A stretch of DNA of 64,000 nucleotides from Nitrospira sp. GTDB taxonomy: Bacteria > Nitrospirota > Nitrospiria > Nitrospirales > UBA8639. Both the position numbers and the translations under genes were made by a program. How positions within the stretch are numbered: position 1 is the stretch's first letter; the number at the start of each line of letters is the position of its first letter. This document shows, piece by piece, positions 16,562 through 25,727 of this stretch. The notes under the pieces were generated by a model. That model saw only the letters and a program-made list of their open reading frames with translations, was not told the DNA's origin and searched no databases. The DNA lies in NCBI GenBank assembly GCA_024760505.1, contig CP058931.1, forward strand, positions 558,001-622,000, read 5' to 3'.

Positions 16562-19534
16562 TTACGGACAAAAAGAAGAATTCTCATCAGCCTGCCCGAA
16601 CAGAACGGGAGGAGAATAGGCCGCCATCTGGAGAGGAGGAGTTTGGTATTTGCCGGAAACCCTGGAGGGGGTGCCGGGATGACCCAGCGCACCCGAAGAA
16701 GATGAACTCACTTGGGGGAGGACCGGGCTGGCTAAGAATGTGCCGGGGGTGGGGGCTACACTGTCGGATTTGGAATCCACAAAAGTACTAAAGTGGCCGC
16801 CCTCTCCTGCCACACAGCGGGCCGCATAGAGTGTGGCCACATTCACCGGCGTACTGGGCAGAGGTGTGATCGTCCCGCTTAGCACCTGGATGGGCGACTC
16901 AATCGTAACCGAGCCGCTGATCCCCGTTTGCGAGGAGGCATCAAGGGTACTCTGCGCATCCAATAAGACGGCCTTGCTCGCAACCAGGTCGATATTGCCC
17001 CCCTTCCCCGCCACGGCCTTGGCCAGAATCTGACTGTTTTGGAGAATGATGAAATCCGGATCTAAATTGATATCGCCCCCGCCCGTGGTCTCATCACCTT
17101 TAACCGAGCTGGAAATGGTGCTGTCGACCAGTTGAATCATGTCGTTTGCGGTGAGTGTGATATTGCCCCCCGAAGCTTGCGCCGCTTCCGTGGTCACGGT
17201 GGCCTTGTCAATCAGAATCGTGTCATGGCCGGTGATATTAATATTTCCAGCATTGCCTGGGCCGTCGCTGCTCGCCGAGACCGTCGCCCCATCACTCAGG
17301 GTAAAGTTCTGGCCCGCCATCAAGGAGATGGTGCCCCCGTTACCTGAATTTGTGCCGATTGTCCGACTAAACACCCCGCCTGGGCCGCCTTTATCCAAGG
17401 TTCCATCATCGGAAAGGCCATCTTCCAAAGTCCCGGCAATGGAGATATGGTTGCTGGCATTCACGGAAATGGTCCCGCTATTCCCAGTATTTGTCGTTCC
17501 GCTGTCTAAAACCGCACCATCGGCCACATTCATGGATCCGGTGATAATGGAAATATTGCCCGCAGGCCCACAGGGCCCGCCCCCGCAAAAGTCGGATCCC
17601 AATGTACGTGTATAGATTCCGCTTGCCCGACCAGACCCAAAGACCTCGCCCGGAATTCCAAAATCTCTTCCCCCAATAATAGAAATATTCTCGGTGGCAG
17701 TAATGGACACATCACCCCCACGGCCACCACTTTGGGTCTCTGTGGTGATTCGCGCGCCTCCCGATATTTCCAGCCTTGGTGTCGTGATCTCAACGGCCCC
17801 AGCTTTCCCCATTTCTCCTGCACCAAAGTCCCCAAACGAACTTGAAAAAAGACCGCTAGGAAAATTCGATGTTGGATCATCGGTGAACGAGACGTGATCG
17901 GAAGCGTTCACCAGGATAAAGCCTGCATCTCCATCGCCAAAGGTTTGACTAGTCACCGCACTTCCATTTTGGAACTCCACGACTGAACCTGTAATCGTGA
18001 CTCCACCCCCCGTTCCCACCGCCGTCGCGTTCTGAATGTTGGAACTCTCGCTTAAGACAAACCGGTCAGCGTTAATTGAAACCCTATTATCCCCTTCAAA
18101 GCTATTCGCGGTAATAAAGCTGTTTTTAATTTCAAGATCTGCAGCCTGAATGGTAATATTCCCACCTTTTTCAGTAAAAGAGTCTGTGCTAAATGATACC
18201 GTATCAAAAATTAACTGATCTCCTATCAGTGTAAGGTTGCCACCAGACCCAGAACCACCAAGAGTGGAAACTCCGGCATCAATACGAGCATTTACCAATG
18301 AACCGGTTCCCGATGTAATGGTTACGTCTCCACCTGCACCCGGTCCTTCCGTCCCAGTCTGGATAAATAAATCAGGAGCCAATGGATTACCATTTACCCT
18401 TAAATCTTTCACACTGATATTCACATTCCCCCCTTTCCCTGAGCCTGAGGTGTTGGAATCAATCATTGCTTTACCAATCATTTTCACATCATCAAAAGGT
18501 AGGTTCGAAAAAGTCTCCAACGTTCCCCCTTCAACCCGGATCTCTCCAGCATCACCCGCCCCTGTGGTCTTTGCAGTGATGGCTGATGAAGTATCGCTGG
18601 AGATGGATATGTTCCCCGCAACATTAATATCTACCGCTACCGATGTTCCTGAGGAATCTCCCGTGTCGGCGGAGATCGTGGCATCGGTCATCATCAATGC
18701 ACCACCACGAATGATAACTGTGCCTGCCGCATCCCCTGACACATCCAGGGTCGCGCCTTCCGACAAAACAGTATTCCCCGTCGTGGTGAACGAATGACCG
18801 TTGACATTGGGAGCGCTGTCGAAGGTATCGGCCACCACTTCTCCAGGAGAGGCCACACTGGCTATGGCAATCTGCCCTCCGGGAGCACTGAGGGCACTAT
18901 TTCCGATCGTGATATCTCCCCCTACCAGCGAGAGGGTTTGTCCGTCCACAACAGACAACGCGCTCCCCTCAACGGAAATCCCGCCGCCTGGATTGGTGCC
19001 CAGGAACCCGAAGGCGGCAACCGGCGCAATACTCAACAGCGCATCCTGCGCACTCGGCATGGCGGTGAACTGCACCCCGTCGGCAAGCCTCAAATAATCG
19101 GCCGTCGTGAAGTGAGTGGAACCACCGACATTCAAGGAGGCATTCGGACCAAAGACAATGCCGGCCGGATTCATGAGAAAAAGGTTGGCATTCGCGAAGC
19201 CTTGGGTCTGAATGGTTCCGAAAATGTTCGAGGGATTGCCACCGGTCACGCGGCTCAGGATGTTCGTGGTCGGAAGCGCCGCATCATTCAGAAAGTTAGC
19301 AATGTTGTTTGTCGGTACCCCGAACTCCCCGAAGCTATGAAACAGATTGCCCCCGCCCCCAGGCCGTGTTCCCCCGGTGATGTTGTGCTGGACTTCTCCG
19401 CCCGGAAGAGTCACCGGCGCACTGATTTGGGTGTTGAGCCCCGATGACGTGATGGGAGGCGGAGCTTGCCCATAGGCCACTTCTCCGAGAAGGAAGATGA
19501 AAAGCCCAAAACGAACTAAGGGCCAAATCTTCAT
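16562..19534 (-). CDS. TpsA-type filamentous exoprotein, paralogue 1
   Basis: A 990-residue exoprotein with signal peptide (VRFGLFIFLLGEVAYGQA) and an N-terminal TPS secretion domain (residues about 23-260: GGNLFHSFGEF, NILSRVTGG, NLFLMNPAGIVFG). A long Gly/Ser/Asn-rich beta-helix of short repeats (GNITL, GGNISI-like) follows. The TPS domain is recognised by a TpsB partner in the periplasm, so this protein should be exported through the protein at 8293-10110. A cysteine (907) and the penultimate residue Cys989 are spaced as in the paralogue; two more cysteines lie mid-protein. It follows paralogue 2 by only 8 bp, so the two are surely co-transcribed. Confidence 0.88.
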   Translation of the reverse strand: MKIWPLVRFGLFIFLLGEVAYGQAPPPITSSGLNTQISAPVTLPGGEVQHNITGGTRPGGGGNLFHSFGEFGVPTNNIANFLNDAALPTTNILSRVTGGNPSNIFGTIQTQGFANANLFLMNPAGIVFGPNASLNVGGSTHFTTADYLRLADGVQFTAMPSAQDALLSIAPVAAFGFLGTNPGGGISVEGSALSVVDGQTLSLVGGDITIGNSALSAPGGQIAIASVASPGEVVADTFDSAPNVNGHSFTTTGNTVLSEGATLDVSGDAAGTVIIRGGALMMTDATISADTGDSSGTSVAVDINVAGNISISSDTSSAITAKTTGAGDAGEIRVEGGTLETFSNLPFDDVKMIGKAMIDSNTSGSGKGGNVNISVKDLRVNGNPLAPDLFIQTGTEGPGAGGDVTITSGTGSLVNARIDAGVSTLGGSGSGGNLTLIGDQLIFDTVSFSTDSFTEKGGNITIQAADLEIKNSFITANSFEGDNRVSINADRFVLSESSNIQNATAVGTGGGVTITGSVVEFQNGSAVTSQTFGDGDAGFILVNASDHVSFTDDPTSNFPSGLFSSSFGDFGAGEMGKAGAVEITTPRLEISGGARITTETQSGGRGGDVSITATENISIIGGRDFGIPGEVFGSGRASGIYTRTLGSDFCGGGPCGPAGNISIITGSMNVADGAVLDSGTTNTGNSGTISVNASNHISIAGTLEDGLSDDGTLDKGGPGGVFSRTIGTNSGNGGTISLMAGQNFTLSDGATVSASSDGPGNAGNINITGHDTILIDKATVTTEAAQASGGNITLTANDMIQLVDSTISSSVKGDETTGGGDINLDPDFIILQNSQILAKAVAGKGGNIDLVASKAVLLDAQSTLDASSQTGISGSVTIESPIQVLSGTITPLPSTPVNVATLYAARCVAGEGGHFSTFVDSKSDSVAPTPGTFLASPVLPQVSSSSSGALGHPGTPSRVSGKYQTPPLQMAAYSPPVLFGQADENSSFCP

Positions 19535-19542
19535 TGGACTAC

Positions 19543-22284
19543 CTACGGACAGGAATCGGTTTGGCCTGTGGCCTGCGCGAGAAGCACGGAAGGAGAATAG
19601 GCCGCCATCTGGAGAGGAGGAGTTCGGTATTTGCCGGAAACCCCGGAGGGGGTGCCGGGATGACCCGACGCGCCCGCAGGGGATGAACTCACTTGGGGGA
19701 GGAACGGACTGGCTAAGAATGTGCCGGGGGTGGGCGCCACACTATCGGACTTGGAATCCACAAAGGTACTAAAGTGGCCGCCCTCCCCTGCCACACAGCG
19801 GGCCGCATAGAGGGTGGCCACATTCACCGGCTGATCGGGCAGAGGCGCGATCGTTCCACTCAGCACTTGAATGGGCGACTCAATCGTGACCGAGCCGCTG
19901 ATCCCCGTTTGCGAGGAGGCATCCAGCGTACTCTGGGAATCCAACAAGACGGCCTTGCTCGCAACCAGGTCGATATTGCCCCCCTTCCCCGCCACGGCCT
20001 TGGCCAGAATCTGACTGTTCTGAAGAATGATGAAATCCGGATCTAAATTGATATCGCCCCCGCCCGTGGTCTCATCACCTTTAACCGAGCTGGAAATGGT
20101 ACTGTCCACCAATTGAATCCTGTCGTTGGCGGTCAGCTTGATCTCGCCGCCCGAGGCTTGAGCCGCTTCCGTGGTCACGGTAGCCTTGTCGATCAGAATC
20201 GTGTCAGCAGCGGTGAGTTGAATGTTTCCCGCATTACCCGCATTTCCTGCCTCAACAAAATCGGAAGTACTTTCCGCAGTGACGGAGGCTCCATTGGACA
20301 GAGTCAGATTGCCGACGGAGACGACAGTAATATTTCCAGCATTCCCAGTCCCCAAAGCGCGTGAGTTAATTGTACTTTGGCCTGTCACCGTGAAGTTCTC
20401 GGCCATGATATTCAGGTTTCCTCCTTGCCCTCCAAATTGTGACTCAGTGGAAATGAGACCACCATTACCGCTGATGACAATGTCCTTGGCTGTGATGTTC
20501 AAATCATTGGCATCGGCGTCAGTTCGAGAGACTACTTGTATGGCCGCATCATCTTGCATATTCAAATTGCCGGAGAGCGTCACAGTAATGCCCCCCGTTT
20601 TCTGGGAGCCCAAATTGTCGACGGATATAATTGAGGTCTTACTACCAAATCCTCCACTTATGTCCAGATTATCTGCCGTGATCTTGATTCCCCCTTCTAT
20701 CCCGGTTCCCCCGGTTCCAAGGTTGGTTGAGAAGATAGCACCCCCCTCGTTGAGAATGACATCTCCTCCTTCAACCTTCACATTGATGATTCCCGGCACT
20801 CCACTCTGGAAATCCAAACTCTGCTGGCTAGTAATCTCCGCAGCCTCACCCGAGATCACCAGGCTCCCCCCTTCCACCGTGACATCAACGTTTCCGGCAT
20901 TTCCCGAGGTGAACGTCGTGGTCCTCACTTTGGATGTCCCTATTATTTCTACATGCCGTGCGTTTAGCCGAATATTGCCGGTGTTTCCCGTGAAATCAAC
21001 GAACGGCTCAAAAAAATCTGTTTGACTTGTAATTCCTGCGCGATCCGCGGCCAAAAATCCGGACTCAGAGAGTTGCACCTGGCCGGCATCCACCTCGATG
21101 TTTCCGGCATTCCCATCACCCTCCGTGAAGGTCAAGACGTACCCACCGTCACGTATGTGTAGGCTTTCAGACGCCTTCAGTCGAACGTCTCCGCCATTTG
21201 AAGAAGTGAAGGTTCCCGCCACTATCGACCCGTCATTTTGTATGAGGAGCGATTCGGTCTCGATATCGATGGCCGTCTGGGAACTGCCTACTGCCTGGGG
21301 ATTGCCGGCCACTGTCCCTTCCACTGGGCCGTTCGTATTGGAAAGGATCCCCCCTCCGTCGATCATCAAGTGTCCCCCCCGGATCACCACTGAGCCACCC
21401 ACCTCACCACTGGCATCAAGAGTTCCCCCTGCCGAAAGTAAAATCCCACCGAGTTGGATAGGGTTTTGAACATTAACGCCCTGGGCATTGTTCCCTTGGA
21501 CATTCAGGGTCTCCACATCTACCGACACTTGTTGCACCGCGGGTGCTTGTTGGCCCCCGACGCTGGCAATCTTCACCGATCCCCCTGGGGTGCGGAGGAC
21601 CCCTCCGGTTATGACCACACCCTGGACGGTGGATCCATCTGCGGTGGCATCCCGACCAACAAATGCCACCGGATTGCCGTTAAGCACATCCAGCTCCTCG
21701 ACGAGGATGGCTGCGGAGCTCCCGGCCGCGAGAACGGGGGGACTCGATCCCAAAAACCCAAAGGCGGCGACGGGCGCCACATTCAACAGCGCATCCTGCC
21801 CACTCGGCATGGCGGTAAATTGTACCCCGTCGCTGAGTTGTAAATAATCGGCTGTCGTGAAATGGGTCGCCCCGCCGACGTTCAACGAGGCATTGGCGCC
21901 AAATACGATCCCGGCCGGATTCATCAGGAACAGGTTAGCGTTGCCAAAACCTTGGGTCTGAATCGTTCCCAAAATGTTCGAGGGGTTGCCGCCGGTAACA
22001 CGGCTGAGGATATTGGTCGTTGGGAGTGCCGAATCATTCAGGAAGTTGGCAATGTTGTTCGTCGGAACGCCAAACTCCCCGAAACTATGGAATAGGTTGC
22101 CTCCCCCACCCGGCCTCGTTCCTCCAGTAATATTGTGCTGGACGGCTCCACCGGGAAGATTTACCGGCGCACTGATTTGGGTGTTGAGCCCTGACGACGT
22201 GATCGGAGGGGGAGCTTGGCCTAAGGCCTCTCCCGCAAGAAGTGCCATGAGGAGCCCAATTGGAACCATAGGCCGGCTCTTCAT
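19543..22284 (-). CDS. TpsA-type filamentous exoprotein, paralogue 2
   Basis: A 913-residue TPS exoprotein from the ATG at 22284; the frame is open to 22416, but the signal peptide (PIGLLMALLAGEALGQA) begins just after 22284. It shares nearly the same first about 170 and last about 190 residues with paralogue 1, while the central beta-helix differs. This pattern fits gene duplication followed by exchange at the ends or diversification in the middle. The only two cysteines seen are near the C-terminus, 82 residues apart, the last followed by Pro and stop. Long antisense open frames inside it reflect its biased repeat composition. Confidence 0.87.
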   Translation of the reverse strand: MKSRPMVPIGLLMALLAGEALGQAPPPITSSGLNTQISAPVNLPGGAVQHNITGGTRPGGGGNLFHSFGEFGVPTNNIANFLNDSALPTTNILSRVTGGNPSNILGTIQTQGFGNANLFLMNPAGIVFGANASLNVGGATHFTTADYLQLSDGVQFTAMPSGQDALLNVAPVAAFGFLGSSPPVLAAGSSAAILVEELDVLNGNPVAFVGRDATADGSTVQGVVITGGVLRTPGGSVKIASVGGQQAPAVQQVSVDVETLNVQGNNAQGVNVQNPIQLGGILLSAGGTLDASGEVGGSVVIRGGHLMIDGGGILSNTNGPVEGTVAGNPQAVGSSQTAIDIETESLLIQNDGSIVAGTFTSSNGGDVRLKASESLHIRDGGYVLTFTEGDGNAGNIEVDAGQVQLSESGFLAADRAGITSQTDFFEPFVDFTGNTGNIRLNARHVEIIGTSKVRTTTFTSGNAGNVDVTVEGGSLVISGEAAEITSQQSLDFQSGVPGIINVKVEGGDVILNEGGAIFSTNLGTGGTGIEGGIKITADNLDISGGFGSKTSIISVDNLGSQKTGGITVTLSGNLNMQDDAAIQVVSRTDADANDLNITAKDIVISGNGGLISTESQFGGQGGNLNIMAENFTVTGQSTINSRALGTGNAGNITVVSVGNLTLSNGASVTAESTSDFVEAGNAGNAGNIQLTAADTILIDKATVTTEAAQASGGEIKLTANDRIQLVDSTISSSVKGDETTGGGDINLDPDFIILQNSQILAKAVAGKGGNIDLVASKAVLLDSQSTLDASSQTGISGSVTIESPIQVLSGTIAPLPDQPVNVATLYAARCVAGEGGHFSTFVDSKSDSVAPTPGTFLASPFLPQVSSSPAGASGHPGTPSGVSGKYRTPPLQMAAYSPSVLLAQATGQTDSCP

Positions 22285-22468
22285 TACACCCAATCTGAAA
22301 GAAAGAAATCTTCCGATGCGTTTTCTTCGAAAGGTCATAGAACCGTCCCGTTGAATGAAAGTCATTTCCCTCTTAGGAATTCGTCGTAGGAACCTTACCC
22401 GTACGCCTTTCCCCATTCACAGGATCCTTTTTGTAGTTTCTCCCCATTTAGAACTCTTATGTACTTAC

Positions 22469-22696
22469 TCAAGGCGGCGGAGGATAGGTACCTGGAGGAC
22501 AATTGCAACCAGAATTCCAATTACAGTTATAGGGGGGAGGATGGGGGGGGTTACTAAGGAGGCCACAGGGCGGCAGGCGTCCTGGATCGCCCTTCTGATC
22601 AATTCCTGATCCAGCAGTAATATTTATCTTCATACAGCCCGTCAACATTAACAATAGCGTAATGAGCAATGCTCCAAGGAACCTAAACCTTTTCAT
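22469..22696 (-). CDS. Small Pro/Cys-rich lipoprotein
   Basis: A 75-residue protein with a lipoprotein signal (FLGALLITLLLMLTGC; lipobox LTGC) and a mature part rich in Pro, Asn and Cys, ending in a proline run. GGGAGG lies 7 nt before the ATG at 22696. No known domain. It sits directly upstream of the TpsA pair on the same strand and is probably part of that transcription unit; an anchoring or assembly role at the cell envelope is inference. Confidence 0.72.
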   Translation of the reverse strand: MKRFRFLGALLITLLLMLTGCMKINITAGSGIDQKGDPGRLPPCGLLSNPPHPPPYNCNWNSGCNCPPGTYPPPP

Positions 22697-22733
22697 GATT
22701 GCACCTCCCATGAATGAAACAGGAACAATTTAT

Positions 22734-23513
22734 TTATTTGCAACCTGGGCTTTTGGGTTCTCTATAGCAGAGTAAACTACCAGCATTATGAATTTTTTTC
22801 TGAGCCTGGATAATTTGGTCCAGCCACTTACGGTCGCTGCCATCTGCAGCATTATGGATTTTCTCTAATTCTTTTTTTGTTTCTTCAGTGTCGGCAAATG
22901 CCAAACCCATGATTGAAGCATCTCTAACAATATCAACATCGTTAACGACAGTTTTATGATTGGGAGATGGCGGGGCCACACTTTGTTGGCCGTCAATGGA
23001 CACTTCTTTTCGTCCCTTACTTTTCAATATCAAAAAATTGCTGGCCTCATCTAACACCGATTCTCCATCACTAGGTGGGGCAGTTTTTCTACCTTCATTG
23101 ATTGCCAGCCCCAATGCCCATAAGGCATTAGACAAAGCCCTAGACTCAAAATAATCTATTTTGGTTTTTCTTTCTAGTTTCTCAATAAACTCTATCATCT
23201 CTGGAATCGCTAACGGATCTGCGATAAGTCCTAACGTCACAACGACATTTGGCCAATAGGTCTTTTCATTTTCTTCTTTTAACATTTTCAAAAGTTTACC
23301 AACGTTGTCATTACTCGAATTAATATTAATTTCCCTGTACTGTATTGCCGAACTTACCGATACCCCATGTGGATGCACACTTCTCGCAAATTCTTCAATT
23401 GTTATCTGAGAATTTCCGCTCTCTTCCGACCTGCTAGCGAAAACAATCATGTGGAATTGATATTCCAAGACAATTAAACAGAGGAGCCCCAATAAGCATA
23501 CTGATTTTTTCAC
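22734..23513 (-). CDS. Exported HEAT-repeat-like protein of unknown function
   Basis: A 259-residue protein with signal peptide (SVCLLGLLCLIVLEY) and helical repeats resembling HEAT/armadillo units (YWPNVVVTLGLIADPLAIPEMIEFIE; RALSNALWALGLAI). The two C-terminal cysteines (LLCYREPKSPGC) may pair. It starts with GTG at 23513, with GAGAGG 7 nt upstream. It lies 37 bp before the small lipoprotein and 77 bp after the metalloprotease gene, on the same strand. AT content is higher than in the flanking housekeeping genes. Confidence 0.72.
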   Translation of the reverse strand: MKKSVCLLGLLCLIVLEYQFHMIVFASRSEESGNSQITIEEFARSVHPHGVSVSSAIQYREININSSNDNVGKLLKMLKEENEKTYWPNVVVTLGLIADPLAIPEMIEFIEKLERKTKIDYFESRALSNALWALGLAINEGRKTAPPSDGESVLDEASNFLILKSKGRKEVSIDGQQSVAPPSPNHKTVVNDVDIVRDASIMGLAFADTEETKKELEKIHNAADGSDRKWLDQIIQAQKKIHNAGSLLCYREPKSPGCK

Positions 23514-23589
23514 TTGACGACCTCTCCCTTCGTTGCTCCTCGCCCCATCTCGCTCGCCACGATGTTCTTGTCCTTTCTCTATCTATACC

Positions 23590-24222
23590 TCATCTATACC
23601 TCGCACATTCATCGGGATTCAAATTTTTGTTCATCGGTTGAATAATCGGATTCATGACCGCGAACTGTTGGTCACGATGACCCAGCCCGCATAAATGCCC
23701 AATTTCATGCAACCACAAGATCCCTTCCCTAGAAGGGGTCGTCCGGACAACAACAATCCCGCCATCCTTGTGGCAACCGTCGTAAGACCACAGATCATCC
23801 CCACACCACCAAATATGCTTAACGACTTTCACTCCTTCATATTTATCATTGAGGTTATCTAAATCAATTCGGTCTCTGATAATTTGTGGGTCATCAAAAG
23901 TCGGAATCTCCCCTGGTTTAATCTTGAAATTCAAAGAACATGCGGTGTCGCCAATACCATCAGACATATTTGCAACTGTATTTGAACCATTTTCACCTGC
24001 GAGAATTTGTTCGACCTCAGTACGGAGCAGACCTATGTCCGCTGCCGTGTGCACTTCTAGGACCCCTCCTGTAAAGCTACAGATCTGATCGCTTGAATTC
24101 TTCCTTGCATTATTTTTTTCATTTGTCACCATAACATTCAATTCCATACAACTCGTCCAGCCCATGAGGATCAACCCACAAAGAAAAACAGATTGAAGCA
24201 TCGCTCGGCTAGCAAAGATCAT
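23590..24222 (-). CDS. Secreted metzincin-type zinc metalloprotease
   Basis: Contains the extended zinc motif HEIGHLCGLGH (HExxHxxGxxH) followed by a Met-turn-like AVMNP, the signature of metzincins such as matrixins and related secreted proteases. The hydrophobic N-terminus (LQSVFLCGLILMGWTSC) is a signal peptide; the Cys could be lipidated, although the lipobox (TSC after Trp) is atypical. The start at 24222 is preferred because AAGGA sits 8 nt upstream; the frame continues to 24243. Six other cysteines suggest disulfides in an oxidising compartment. Its position among TPS genes makes the exoproteins candidate substrates (inference). Confidence 0.8.
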   Translation of the reverse strand: MIFASRAMLQSVFLCGLILMGWTSCMELNVMVTNEKNNARKNSSDQICSFTGGVLEVHTAADIGLLRTEVEQILAGENGSNTVANMSDGIGDTACSLNFKIKPGEIPTFDDPQIIRDRIDLDNLNDKYEGVKVVKHIWWCGDDLWSYDGCHKDGGIVVVRTTPSREGILWLHEIGHLCGLGHRDQQFAVMNPIIQPMNKNLNPDECARYR

Positions 24223-24400
24223 GGGACATTTCCTTTTGATCATTCATTTTTGATTCCAAAATTAAAACCAAACGACATGTGCTCGTCCAACTCTCATTCT
24301 TTTTGATTTACTCGTTAGTTCGAGCCCAGCTCTTCAAAGCCGTTGCTACCTTCATTCATCCCCTCAGAGTTTTCTTTATTTTGGAAGCTTTAACTTTGCG

Positions 24401-24688
24401 TTAGTCCTTGAAACACCCTAACCCTAAAATACAGGTTTGTTTATCTCTTATTTGACATGGCCCATCTCCAGAAACCTCTTCTCCAGGATATCTGATCTCT
24501 GTCACGGTAACCGTTTGTCTCCGATTGCCTTCCCCTAATAGCAGTACAATTTTTTCCGCAGGGGCCGGTCCTTCTTTTTCCTCGCAAGGCTTCACTGCTA
24601 ATACATCAGTTTTCACACAACCTGTCATCATTAAAAGAGCCAGGCTTATCGAAATAATGAGAAACCAATACGACTCGGAAAACTTCAC
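24401..24688 (-). CDS. Small lipoprotein of unknown function
   Basis: A 95-residue protein with a clear lipoprotein signal (ISISLALLMMTGC) and a short mature domain with five cysteines. The start is GTG at 24688, overlapping the stop of the upstream gene (GTGA), with AGGAG 5 nt upstream, which indicates translational coupling. No recognised domain. One of the gene run leading to the TpsA genes. Confidence 0.72.
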   Translation of the reverse strand: MKFSESYWFLIISISLALLMMTGCVKTDVLAVKPCEEKEGPAPAEKIVLLLGEGNRRQTVTVTEIRYPGEEVSGDGPCQIRDKQTCILGLGCFKD

Positions 24689-24915
24689 AAGTTCTCCTGT
24701 AGGAGTTTGCTATTAAATTCTACTTTTGCCTGAAGACACATTTCCCTTATTCCGCATCCACTCAACTCTTTATTGTGATATCCTTTGATTTTCCTGGCAT
24801 GCTGCGCGGAATTATTTCGTAACCAAATATTTATTGCAATAAAGGCAATTGCAATGCCGTATTCAGCAATAACTTCCTGCAGTCGCACCTCAACTCGACT
24901 AAGTTTCTCATTCAT
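24685..24915 (-). CDS. Small membrane-associated protein, first gene of the TpsA-side run
   Basis: A 76-residue protein from ATG 24915 with an amphipathic N-terminus (EKLSRVEVRLQEVI), one hydrophobic helix (GIAIAFIAINIWL) and a basic tail with two cysteines. No family recognised. The frame is open to 25056, but upstream codons overlap the operator at 24980-25016. The 4-bp stop/start overlap with the next lipoprotein supports it as a real gene. Confidence 0.5.
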   Translation of the reverse strand: MNEKLSRVEVRLQEVIAEYGIAIAFIAINIWLRNNSAQHARKIKGYHNKELSGCGIREMCLQAKVEFNSKLLQENL

Positions 24916-24979
24916 AAGAGTTTTCTCGAGGATTAAAAGGGTAAGAAATAGGGTCCAGTCCCCGTTCAGCATGGGATGC

Positions 24980-25016
24980 GTATCTAATCGGATACGCGTT
25001 GTATCTGATCGGATAC
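24980..25016. promoter_or_regulatory. Tandem operator pair GTATC-N6-GATAC, copy 1
   Basis: Two 16-bp partial palindromes (24980-24995 and 25001-25016), both of the form GTATC-N6-GATAC, lie 21 bp apart start to start. The second extends to TGTATC...GATACA. They are just upstream of the first gene of the lipoprotein/TpsA run. The same arrangement recurs at 37400-37436. The half-site spacing is that of Crp/Fnr-family operators. Confidence 0.65.
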
Positions 25017-25284
25017 ACAATTGTTTTGACTCAGCGAGGGAGAATGACCCGGGCACTTCAACTGCGCAAAGTCCGAAATTCCATGTTGTCCTGTTTTTTC
25101 CTTGGCCGCATTCCCAGGAAACGGAACGAAGACGTACGCCTCAATCCCCACTTGAGTCGGGCCTCTCCCTTTAGACAGGGGAATGGGCTATGGTTTTTTT
25201 GAGTTTCGAGAGAAAGAGAGAGAAGTGTGAACTTGTGGGACGGGGTGGGATCTTAAGAGAACACGTCGAAGTGCAATTCGGTGA

Positions 25285-25403
25285 TCAGGGGGATTCGTAG
25301 ACTTCATTCCGCAAATGGTTGACCTGAATGTTATGACGTTTGATTTTTTTGATGAGTCCCTGCCGGCTTAGGCCCAACCGTTTAGCCGTTTGGACCTGAT
25401 TGA
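25285..25403. repeat. 119-bp direct repeat, copy A (relic of regulator 3' end)
   Basis: 112 of 119 bases match 25891-26009, which is the 3' end of the adjacent GAF-AAA+-Fis regulator gene. Translated on the minus strand it encodes the Fis-type HTH tail (TAKRLGLSRQGLIKKIKRH) and stop. It has no upstream gene of its own. With copy B it brackets the higBA remnant. Confidence 0.92.
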
Positions 25404-25411
25404 TTGGGGGG

Positions 25412-25717
25412 TTATCCCCGGGCGGTTCCAGCTAGCTCTGGCACATGCTTAACCTTAATTTTCCCGGAATGCTTTTCCGCCTGGGCAAGATCAAAGGCTG
25501 CCTGCATTCGCAACCACGTCTCTGCCCCGCCGCCGAAGGCCTTTTCCAAACGGATCGCCATTTCCGCGGAAATCCCTGCCTTGCCCTTCACGAGCTTATT
25601 CAAGAACTGCCGCGACACCCCGAGTATCTCCGCCCCTTTTCCTACAGACAGGCCAAGCGGTTCCATACAATCTTCCCAAACTGATGTCCCAGGATGAGGG
25701 GGATTTTTCATTCGCAT
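25412..25717 (-). CDS. higA: HigA-family antitoxin
   Basis: A 101-residue XRE-type antitoxin beginning MRMKNPPHPG. Its HTH is in LGLSVGKGAEILGVSRQFLNKLVKGKAGISAEMAIRLEKAFGG, and the AETWLRMQAAFDLAQA helix is typical of HigA proteins that neutralise HigB ribosome-dependent mRNA interferases. AGGAG lies 7 nt before the ATG at 25717; the frame is open to 25741. It follows the truncated higB by 10 bp, the usual higB-higA order. Confidence 0.9.
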   Translation of the reverse strand: MRMKNPPHPGTSVWEDCMEPLGLSVGKGAEILGVSRQFLNKLVKGKAGISAEMAIRLEKAFGGGAETWLRMQAAFDLAQAEKHSGKIKVKHVPELAGTARG

Positions 25718-25727
25718 CGCTCTTCTC

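Noticed and set aside
17139..21847. Long open frames on the plus strand (up to 267 codons) antisense to the TpsA genes
   Set aside because: They mirror the biased repeat composition of TpsA, lack ribosome sites and give low-complexity Pro/Ser-rich sequences without domains.
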